62,014 nucleotides of DNA from Prochlorococcus sp. AG-347-O22 (lineage in GTDB: Bacteria > Cyanobacteriota > Cyanobacteriia > PCC-6307 > Cyanobiaceae), in NCBI GenBank assembly GCA_003278845.1, contig QCCX01000007.1, forward strand, positions 1 to 62,014, written 5' to 3'. Position 1 is the stretch's first letter, and each line of letters opens with the position of its first letter. Below are positions 56,111-62,014 of the stretch, in pieces. Under the pieces are notes generated by a model. That model was not told the DNA's origin and searched no databases. It worked only from the letters and a program-made list of their open reading frames with translations. A program made the translations under genes and the position numbers.

Positions 56111-56422
56111 CTAATTATTTTCTTTCTCTTCTTTTTCTTCTTGTTCGATGGTGAAAGAGTTGATAAAAAGCCTTATTCCAATGATGAAAAATGTTATAGA
56201 CGCTATTGACTTAAGTATTACTTCGGGTAAAAAACTTGAAATAGAACCACCTGTTAAAGCTCCTAGTAAACTTGCAAAAACAAGTGCTGAAGAAGATCCT
56301 AGAAAAACTGCTAATGGTTTATTTGAAGTACCACTTATAGTTAAAGTAGCTAGTTGAGTTTTGTCACCTAATTCAGCTATGAAAACGGTAAGAAATGTTG
56401 ATAGTAATAAACTTAAAACCAT
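56111..56422 (-). CDS. UPF0016 half-transporter (second)
   Basis: A 103-residue membrane protein with three spans and one family motif, FIAELGDKTQLATLTIS. Full-length UPF0016 proteins (such as cyanobacterial Mnx, about 200 residues) have two such repeats; here each is a separate gene. It follows the first half directly. Likely a manganese or calcium exporter in a heterodimer. Confidence 0.85.
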   Translation of the reverse strand: MVLSLLLSTFLTVFIAELGDKTQLATLTISGTSNKPLAVFLGSSSALVFASLLGALTGGSISSFLPEVILKSIASITFFIIGIRLFINSFTIEQEEKEEKENN

Positions 56423-56749
56423 TTATAAATAATTTTTGAATGTTTCATAAGCTAAAAATATACTTATCAATATCATTAAAGTACCAGTAGATAAAGCAAA
56501 TTTTCTAGGAGATATTTTTTTTGATACCCATTTACCAATAAGAACTCCTACTATGCTTGAGCTTATTAATGCAAGAGAACTTCCAAGAAAAACAACTATT
56601 GGCCTGCCCGATTCGGCAGAAAGCATTAATGTGGCTATCTGAGTTTTATCGCCAAGTTCAGCAATAAAAATTGTTGTAAAAGTCGTAATAAATATTGAAA
56701 AAAAACTTTTTTCTAGATTGTTCTCTTTTTTTTCTAATTTACTATTCAT
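56423..56749 (-). CDS. UPF0016 half-transporter (first)
   Basis: A 108-residue membrane protein with three spans and the motif FIAELGDKTQIATLMLSAE. The N-terminus is basic and polar, the C-terminus short. It starts 4 bp inside the YkgJ-like gene and abuts the second half, so all three are one operon. Each half has one ELGDKTQ, as expected for a two-component transporter. Confidence 0.85.
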   Translation of the reverse strand: MNSKLEKKENNLEKSFFSIFITTFTTIFIAELGDKTQIATLMLSAESGRPIVVFLGSSLALISSSIVGVLIGKWVSKKISPRKFALSTGTLMILISIFLAYETFKNYL

Positions 56750-57093
56750 TTTCCTGAAACTGCAATTCTAAAAGTTTTCATCTCTTTACTTTGGTATCCA
56801 TAATTTGATGAAATATGTTGTTTGCAGCAATCTATTAAAAATTTATCACCAGATTTCAAATATCCTTTAAATGAAGTTGAAAATTCACTTACACGGCAAA
56901 AATGTGGTCTGGTTTCATAAATTAAGCATTTTTTATTTTCTCTGTCCAGGTTTTTACACCAACCGTCTTTAGCCGTCATCGAATTTATCAAAGCTATATC
57001 TTCTTTGTTAAGTTTGTCAGCCAAATCCTTTCTTTCGTTCAAGTCGAATTTACAACAAGCTCCACAATTTTCTATACATGTCCATGATTTCAT
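56746..57093 (-). CDS. YkgJ-family cysteine-cluster protein
   Basis: A 115-residue protein with the cluster CIENCGACCKF at residues 6-16, and further WCKNLDRENKKCLIYETRPHFCRV. The family is presumed to bind an iron-sulfur cluster or zinc. First gene of the operon with the UPF0016 halves; their overlap suggests a metal-related role. ATG 57093. Confidence 0.82.
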   Translation of the reverse strand: MKSWTCIENCGACCKFDLNERKDLADKLNKEDIALINSMTAKDGWCKNLDRENKKCLIYETRPHFCRVSEFSTSFKGYLKSGDKFLIDCCKQHISSNYGYQSKEMKTFRIAVSGK

Positions 57094-57175
57094 AATTTAA
57101 TTCAATCTTGTAACGTATCAGTACAGTTTCATCATTTATTTGTAAAAATAGTATCACAAAACATATTCATTAATC

Positions 57176-57253
57176 ATGGCAACACTTATTCCTTTGGCTG
57201 TAGTTGCGTTAGCAGGACCAGCAATAATTGCTCTTGTATTTTACCGTAAATAA
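57176..57253 (+). CDS. 25-residue Psb30/Ycf12-like single-span peptide
   Basis: ATG 57176-57178, TAA 57251-57253. MATLIPLAVVALAGPAIIA then LVFYRK. The LAGPAIIAL core and the basic last residues resemble Psb30/Ycf12, the photosystem II subunit. It is shorter than the usual 30-45 residues, so the identity is not certain. It lies 12 bp before the HAD hydrolase gene. Confidence 0.5.
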   Translation: MATLIPLAVVALAGPAIIALVFYRK

Positions 57254-57265
57254 AAGAAATTCTTT

Positions 57266-58030
57266 TTGGTGACTTATCTGGAGGGTGTTTATTGGGATTT
57301 AGATGGTACTATCGCAAATACTGAATTAGAGGCCCATTTACCTGCTTTTAATAAAGCTTTTAATTACCTTGGCATTGGTTGGAATTGGGATGCTAATACA
57401 TACATAAAACTTCTGAAGATAAATGGGGGCAAAAATAGGATTGCTTATTACGCTAAGTATAATAATGATAATTTCTCAGAAGATTTAATTCTCAAAATTC
57501 ATGAAACAAAGCAGTTTCATTATTTAGAAATTATAAAAAAAAATTGCGTTAGTTTGAAAACTGGTGTTTTTAGATTAATAAATGAATTATATAGAAAAAA
57601 AGTAAGACAATTTATTGTTACTTCAAGTTCAAGAATTCAAGCCAATCTTCTTGTTGATTATCTTTTTAATGGCTTGAAGCCTTTTGAGTTCATTATTTCA
57701 AGCGAAGACGTTGAATTAAAGAAACCAAATCCATTACCATATTTAAAGGCTGTCCAATTAAGTGGTATAAACAAAAACAACTCAATTGTTTTTGAAGACT
57801 CTAATCCTGGATTGAAATCTTCCTTGGCAGCTAACTTGCCTACAATTTTTGTTCCTTCAAATATCCCAATTGTTCTTGAGGAAAATATTAAATTAGATTG
57901 TATTTTAGACAGTCTTGGTGATCAGAATAATGTGGCAAATGTAATTAAAGGCCCTAAACTAAAAAAATCATATGTTGACTATAGCTTTCTAAGTGATTAT
58001 TTAGCTTCTTTTAGTAATGCAAAAAACTAA
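57266..58030 (+). CDS. HAD-superfamily hydrolase (CbbY/beta-PGM-like)
   Basis: A 254-residue protein. The HAD motif I is YWDLDGTIANTE, motif II is FIVTSSSR, and the third and fourth motifs are KKPNPLPYLKAV and IVFEDSNPGLKSS. The subclass resembles phosphoglycolate phosphatase/CbbY. Starts TTG 57266 or GTG 57269 are both possible. It overlaps ycf20 by 14 bp. Confidence 0.85.
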   Translation: MVTYLEGVYWDLDGTIANTELEAHLPAFNKAFNYLGIGWNWDANTYIKLLKINGGKNRIAYYAKYNNDNFSEDLILKIHETKQFHYLEIIKKNCVSLKTGVFRLINELYRKKVRQFIVTSSSRIQANLLVDYLFNGLKPFEFIISSEDVELKKPNPLPYLKAVQLSGINKNNSIVFEDSNPGLKSSLAANLPTIFVPSNIPIVLEENIKLDCILDSLGDQNNVANVIKGPKLKKSYVDYSFLSDYLASFSNAKN

Positions 58031-58343
58031 TTTTTCAAGAATTGTCTTACAGTTAAATAATTTATTTTTTGGTTTTCTAAGTGATACTTGGAGGACAAAA
58101 TCTATTGGTCTAATTTCTGTTTTGACAGGTTATTTTTTGTTCGCAAATTTTCTTACAAAATTTATATCTGAAGGTAAAAATGAGTTAATAATGGTCCCAA
58201 TAATTATTGTATTTATTGAAATCATTATAAGAATTAAACCTGCCGCTAGTTCAAAATTTTATTATCTATGGACGGTAGTTGATAAATTAAGAATTGGTGC
58301 AATTTATGCCGTTATACTTGAGGCATTTAAATTAGGATCTTAA
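58017..58343 (+). CDS. ycf20: Ycf20/DUF565 membrane protein
   Basis: A 108-residue protein with three spans. The DUF565 signature is FGFLSDTWRTKSIGLIS near the N-terminus, then VDKLRIGAIYAVILEAFKLG at the end. In plants a Ycf20-like protein is linked to non-photochemical quenching (literature). It overlaps the HAD gene and converges on rpmF with a 3-bp gap. Confidence 0.88.
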   Translation: MQKTNFSRIVLQLNNLFFGFLSDTWRTKSIGLISVLTGYFLFANFLTKFISEGKNELIMVPIIIVFIEIIIRIKPAASSKFYYLWTVVDKLRIGAIYAVILEAFKLGS

Positions 58344-58346
58344 AAG

Positions 58347-58517
58347 CTATTCTTCTTCTTCTTCTTCAATAGGATAAACAAACCCTTGAGCTTTGCCAGT
58401 TAGAACTGATTTACCTAGAGATATAGCTTTTTGAGCTGCTATTGCTGCTTTCCCTTTCCAGACAGCATGTCTTTGGTTCCTTTTGCTCTTTGATTTTTTC
58501 TTCTTTGGTACAGCCAT
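58347..58517 (-). CDS. rpmF: 50S ribosomal protein L32
   Basis: 56 residues: [20 protein letters not shown], then [17 protein letters not shown] and an acidic end with six glutamates. L32 is normally 55-60 residues and this fits. No zinc-binding cysteines, as in other cyanobacterial L32. ATG at 58515-58517. Divergent from the FtsH-like gene. Confidence 0.95.
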   Translation of the reverse strand: MAVPKKKKSKSKRNQRHAVWKGKAAIAAQKAISLGKSVLTGKAQGFVYPIEEEEEE

Positions 58518-58648
58518 TCTGTTTCTTTATTTCCATATAATAATATAACCTTTAACTGGTTATCTCCAAAACTTTTGAGTATATTTTGTTTATATACGTC
58601 AATTTTTTAAATAAGCATATATGCTTTATTAATCACTTATAAAGATTA

Positions 58649-60403
58649 GTGTTTAGATCAAAATTCTCATATTCAGATTCTAAATCAAGTTATTCGGATC
58701 TTCTAGAAGATATAGAGACGGGGAAAATAGAATCAATATTTTTTTATCCTAGGCAGAGAGAAATTGATGTTCTGTATAAAAATGGTGATAAATTTAAAAT
58801 ACCTATCCTTTACAACGATCAATTAATCCTTGAAAAGGCTACTGAAAATAAGGTAGAACTAACTATTAACAATAGTAGAAAAGAAGCCTCAGCTGCTAAT
58901 TCGTTCGCATCAATAAGTCTTTTCCTAATTTTCATATTAGCGATAGTCTTAATCTTGAGGAGTACATCAAAATTGGCCTCCAGAGCTTTTGGTTTTACCA
59001 AAAATCAAGCTAAATTTGTGACTATTGATGATGTAGAAACGAGATTCGATGATGTAGCTGGCGTCCCTGAAGCCGCAGAGGAATTAAAAGAGGTAATAAC
59101 ATTTTTGAAAGAACCAAAGAAATTTGAAAATCTTGGAGCGAAAGTTCCTAAAGGAGTTCTTCTAATAGGCCCACCAGGGACAGGAAAAACATTATTAGCT
59201 AAAGCAATTGCGGGTGAATCAGGAGTACCTTTTCTCTCAATATCGGCTTCAGAGTTTGTAGAACTTTTTGTTGGTGTTGGAGCAAGCCGAGTTCGTGATC
59301 TGTTCTCTAAGGCTAAGGAAAAATCTCCTTGTATAATTTTTATTGATGAAATTGATTCCATTGGTAGGCAAAGAGGGTCTGGGATCGGAGGTGGAAATGA
59401 TGAAAGAGAACAAACCCTTAATCAGCTTCTAACTGAATTAGATGGTTTTGCTGATAATTCTGGGATTATTGTTTTAGCAGCAACAAATAGACCAGATATT
59501 TTGGATGCAGCATTATTAAGACCAGGTAGATTTGATAGGAAAATTGAAGTAATGCTTCCAGATTTAGATGGAAGAAAAAAAATTCTTTCAGTTCACTCCC
59601 TTTCCAAACCACTTTCAAGCGAGGTTGACTTAGGATATTGGGCTTCTAGAACAGTCGGATTTTCGGGGGCAGATCTTGCAAATTTGATGAATGAGAGTGC
59701 TATTCACTGTGCAAGAGATGAATCTAAAATAATCAGTGACCTTCATATAGAAAATGCGCTTGATAAAATTACCATTGGCCTGAGAAGCTCATTAATAACT
59801 TCTCCTAATATGAAAAAAATTATTGCTTATAACGAAGTAGGTAGAGCAATTGTATCTGCTGTGAGAAATGGAATTGAATCAGTTGATAAAATTACGATTT
59901 TACCTAGATCTGGATCTATAGGAGGATATACAAAAATATGCCCTGACGAAGATGTAATTTCTAGTGGATTGATTTCAAAAAAATTATTATTTTCGAAAAT
60001 TGAAATTGCTCTAGCTGGAAGAGCAGCAGAAACGATAGTTTTTGGTGAAGGTGAAATTACACAATGCTCCATAAATGATATATCTTATGCGACAAATATC
60101 GTAAGGGAAATGGTTACAAAATATGGATTTTCAATTATTGGTCCAATTTCAATGGATTCTGATAATAATGAAATGTATTTAGGAGATGGATTATTTAGAA
60201 GAAAGCCTCTCATAGCAGAAAATACCAGTTCTAGAATAGATAATGAAATCATAAATATTTCTAAAATTTCATTAAATAATTCAATAAAAATATTGAAAAA
60301 AAATAGAGTCTTACTAGATAAATTAGTTGATATACTTTTAAATCAAGAAACTATAGATAAAAAAGTTTTTAAATTAACAACTTCTAAATTGTTGAAAGTT
60401 TGA
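58649..60403 (+). CDS. FtsH-like AAA protein with inactive protease site
   Basis: A 584-residue member of the FtsH family. The AAA domain is intact: Walker A GPPGTGKT 174-181, Walker B IIFIDEID with D233-E234, and the [14 protein letters not shown]. The M41 zinc motif is replaced: the usual HEAGH is N395-E-V-G-R399, so both metal His are lost although D477 (SINDIS) remains. Only one span (about 85-106) is present; FtsH normally has a further N-terminal span and starts about 50 residues earlier. GTG start. Probably an ATPase-only partner, like plant FtsHi. Confidence 0.9.
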   Translation: MFRSKFSYSDSKSSYSDLLEDIETGKIESIFFYPRQREIDVLYKNGDKFKIPILYNDQLILEKATENKVELTINNSRKEASAANSFASISLFLIFILAIVLILRSTSKLASRAFGFTKNQAKFVTIDDVETRFDDVAGVPEAAEELKEVITFLKEPKKFENLGAKVPKGVLLIGPPGTGKTLLAKAIAGESGVPFLSISASEFVELFVGVGASRVRDLFSKAKEKSPCIIFIDEIDSIGRQRGSGIGGGNDEREQTLNQLLTELDGFADNSGIIVLAATNRPDILDAALLRPGRFDRKIEVMLPDLDGRKKILSVHSLSKPLSSEVDLGYWASRTVGFSGADLANLMNESAIHCARDESKIISDLHIENALDKITIGLRSSLITSPNMKKIIAYNEVGRAIVSAVRNGIESVDKITILPRSGSIGGYTKICPDEDVISSGLISKKLLFSKIEIALAGRAAETIVFGEGEITQCSINDISYATNIVREMVTKYGFSIIGPISMDSDNNEMYLGDGLFRRKPLIAENTSSRIDNEIINISKISLNNSIKILKKNRVLLDKLVDILLNQETIDKKVFKLTTSKLLKV

Positions 60404-60434
60404 TTTAATTGTTTTAAATTAAAAAAAAATTTTC

Positions 60435-61187
60435 TTGATAATTAAAAATAATACAACAAAGTTATTAGTTACCCTTTCATTTTTACTTATTCTTCCATTT
60501 GTACAAAAACAATGGTTTAATTTGTATTTACTCAATATTAATGATATTTCCTTTTATTTAATCCTTTACTATTTGAGCGGAGCAATATGTCCATCTTTGG
60601 TGTATATAAACTCTTTAAAAAACTATACAGATTATAGTTTTACTAAGGATAAAATCCATAGTAAAAAAATAATTAAAGGAAAAGGATTATTATCCTTAGT
60701 AGCAATAAATTTAATATTTCTCTCTTTCTTAATAGCTGATTATATATATATAAATTTTGATCTTATAATTAATTTATTTCTTGAGGGAATTAATGTCCCA
60801 AAACCGGATATTCCACAGTTATGTTTTTTCATATTTTTAATTTCTATCCTATTAATTTTTAAGAAATCTAGGTTTCTTTTAAAAAAAATAATATTGGTAA
60901 ATTTTATTTTAATTTCTCTCTATCTTTGGCATCTTCAAATTATTAATATTAGTGTTGATGATCAGTTTCATATTTATGGATATTTTGGTTTAAATGACCT
61001 AAATTTAATTAATCTTTTTATCCTAGTCGCAATAGAAATTTCTTTTTATACATGGTCCTTTTTATCATATAAAACTAATTTGAGCGATTGGATCGTGCCC
61101 AAACCTCAAAAAGGGGATGTTATCCCCTTTTTTAATATATTTATTTTTTATTTTGTTATAATTATTTACTACTCATTACTAACTTAA
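60435..61187 (+). CDS. multi-span membrane protein, unknown
   Basis: A 250-residue protein with about six to seven spans and basic loops. TTG start at 60435, 31 bp after the FtsH-like gene, so it may be co-transcribed with it. I recognise no family. Its last 80 bp contain a strong terminator-like hairpin. Confidence 0.62.
   Translation: MIIKNNTTKLLVTLSFLLILPFVQKQWFNLYLLNINDISFYLILYYLSGAICPSLVYINSLKNYTDYSFTKDKIHSKKIIKGKGLLSLVAINLIFLSFLIADYIYINFDLIINLFLEGINVPKPDIPQLCFFIFLISILLIFKKSRFLLKKIILVNFILISLYLWHLQIINISVDDQFHIYGYFGLNDLNLINLFILVAIEISFYTWSFLSYKTNLSDWIVPKPQKGDVIPFFNIFIFYFVIIIYYSLLT
61108..61132. terminator. bidirectional terminator hairpin inside a coding region
   Basis: AAAAAGGGGAT, a 3-nt loop, ATCCCCTTTTT: an 11-bp perfect stem with A and T runs on both sides, so it works in either direction. 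It lies inside the 3' end of the 250-residue ORF and downstream of the convergent peroxiredoxin gene. Confidence 0.7.
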
Positions 61188-61202
61188 ATGTTTCTAATTC
61201 TC

Positions 61203-61787
61203 CTATAGCGCAGAAAAATATTCCTTACTACCTTTTGGGTCCTCTAACATTGTTTTCTCCCCGGGGGTCCAGTTTGCTGGACACACTTCATCGGGGTTTG
61301 CCGCAACGTATTGATAGCCTTGAAGAATCCTTAGCGTTTCATCAACATTTCTACCTACAGGAGCCTTGTTAACAGTCGTATGCATAACTACTCCTTCGGG
61401 ATTGATAAGAAATAAACCTCTATCAGCCTCCCCATCATCATTTAGAACATTGTAAGCCTGGCAAATTTCTCTTTTTAAGTCAGATACTAACGGATAATTA
61501 ATATCACCTATACCACCTTCATTTCTTGGGGTTTGTATCCAAGCCAAATGACAGTGCTTGCTATCAACTGATACACCAAGTATTTCCGTATTAAGTGCCG
61601 AGAAATCTTGGTATCTATCACTAAATGCAGTGATTTCAGTTGGACATACAAATGTAAAATCTAGTGGGTAAAAGAATAGAACAACCCATTTACCTCTTAG
61701 ACCTGAAAGTGTAATCTCCTTAAACTCTTGATCATATACTGCTGTAGCACTAAAGTCCGGTGCTTCTTGGCCTACTTTTAAACTCAT
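61203..61787 (-). CDS. 2-Cys peroxiredoxin
   Basis: A 194-residue thioredoxin-dependent peroxidase. The peroxidatic cysteine is C48 in FTFVCPTEI, and the resolving cysteine is C169 in DEVCPANW. It has GGIG (91-94) and a YF pair near the end (190-191), the combination linked to sensitivity to overoxidation. Cytosolic. AAGGA lies about 10 nt before the ATG. Its transcript is probably ended by the hairpin at 61108-61132. Confidence 0.96.
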   Translation of the reverse strand: MSLKVGQEAPDFSATAVYDQEFKEITLSGLRGKWVVLFFYPLDFTFVCPTEITAFSDRYQDFSALNTEILGVSVDSKHCHLAWIQTPRNEGGIGDINYPLVSDLKREICQAYNVLNDDGEADRGLFLINPEGVVMHTTVNKAPVGRNVDETLRILQGYQYVAANPDEVCPANWTPGEKTMLEDPKGSKEYFSAL

Positions 61788-61838
61788 GAAAAATTGTCCT
61801 TATTTAAATTATGTATGGTCTGTTTGACCGTAATAAGT

Positions 61839-61868
61839 ATTATAATTTTATAAATAATGAATTAGCAA
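61839..61868 (-). promoter_or_regulatory. candidate promoter of the peroxiredoxin gene
   Basis: Minus strand TTGCTA, 18 nt, TATAAT, about 45 nt upstream of the ATG at 61787. It is the best sigma-70-like promoter I can point to in this window. Confidence 0.5.
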
Positions 61869-61884
61869 GTTTTTTTTTAATTCA

Positions 61885-62010
61885 ATGAAATGGCATTATT
61901 CCTTTACTAGGAAATTTACAATTTTGAATCACAATAAACTTTTAAAAAATCTCAAAAGGGAGTTAATTAAATATCCCATTAACAGGCTTGACAATAAAAA
62001 TTCGAATTAA
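61885..62010 (+). CDS. possible 41-residue basic micro-protein
   Basis: ATG 61885-61887, TAA 62008-62010. MKWHYSFTRKFTILNHNKLL then a lysine/asparagine-rich end. It is divergent from the peroxiredoxin gene at the window edge. Small, basic, no family; weak support only. Confidence 0.35.
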   Translation: MKWHYSFTRKFTILNHNKLLKNLKRELIKYPINRLDNKNSN

Positions 62011-62014
62011 AAGA

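Noticed and set aside
59005..59361. 118-residue ORF opposite the FtsH AAA domain
   Set aside because: It mirrors the conserved Walker region of the real gene and has no independent features.

Overview
The window is a very AT-rich, densely packed cyanobacterial chromosome segment. It looks like a high-light-type Prochlorococcus or a very close relative. The evidence is the chlorophyll genes chlH and acsF, many cyanobacteria-only families (DUF1230/Ycf36, Ycf20/DUF565, DUF2862, DUF2949, DUF2996, DUF3038, DUF3318, DUF4335), short intergenic gaps, frequent TTG starts, and many tiny single-membrane-span genes. I see no rRNA, integrase, transposase, phage module or CRISPR array. This assignment is by gene recognition only; no database search was possible.

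Layout. 1-6 kb: glutathione peroxidase, purT, small proteins and aminopeptidase N. 6-21 kb: a run of small, mostly lineage-specific genes mixed with recognisable single enzymes: a metallo-beta-lactamase-fold protein, a DCC-family redox protein, a GNAT, a peptidase E-like protein, an MTHFR-like protein, a renalase-like flavoprotein, a P-loop kinase, rpsU, a deoxyribosyltransferase/phosphoribosyltransferase pair, an HNH nuclease and a TauE/SafE exporter. 20.2-20.6 kb holds the only long non-coding stretch, which contains a candidate minus-strand small RNA ending in an intrinsic terminator. 21-27 kb: an ABC-2 exporter operon, the initiator tRNA, and an asparaginase - Ycf36 - rsfS - DUF3318 operon. 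27-41 kb: core metabolism (carB, an ABC exporter, tpiA-folP, chlH, dapB, a UbiH-like hydroxylase). 41-47 kb: the DUF2949/DUF3038/DUF4335 set and mfd. 47-56 kb: TerC, fmt-tldE-tldD, acsF, DUF2996 and a large RNase II-family protein. 56-62 kb: split UPF0016 transporter genes, a YkgJ-type protein, a Psb30-like peptide, a HAD hydrolase, ycf20, rpmF, an FtsH-like AAA protein and 2-Cys peroxiredoxin.

How the genes fit together. Photosynthesis is served by chlH (Mg insertion), acsF (ring E cyclisation), and probably the Psb30-like peptide, Ycf20, the UbiH-like hydroxylase and the UPF0016 pair. Translation and its quality control are served by the initiator tRNA, fmt, rpsU, rpmF, rsfS, mfd and the FtsH-like protein. 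Redox defence is served by glutathione peroxidase and 2-Cys peroxiredoxin. Nucleotide and cofactor supply is served by purT, carB, folP and the salvage pair.

Most notable points: (1) the FtsH homologue has an intact AAA ATPase, but its HExxH zinc site is replaced by NEVGR and the first membrane span is missing, so it looks like a pseudoprotease. (2) The RNase II-family protein lacks most of the catalytic aspartate cluster. (3) The structured RNA candidate at 20.3-20.45 kb. (4) A secreted-protein gene at 11.9-12.15 kb is broken by one extra T in a T7 tract. (5) Two genes seem to need an ATT start codon. (6) A bidirectional terminator hairpin sits inside the 3' end of a membrane-protein gene. 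About a dozen micro-genes were found by reading the strands directly.
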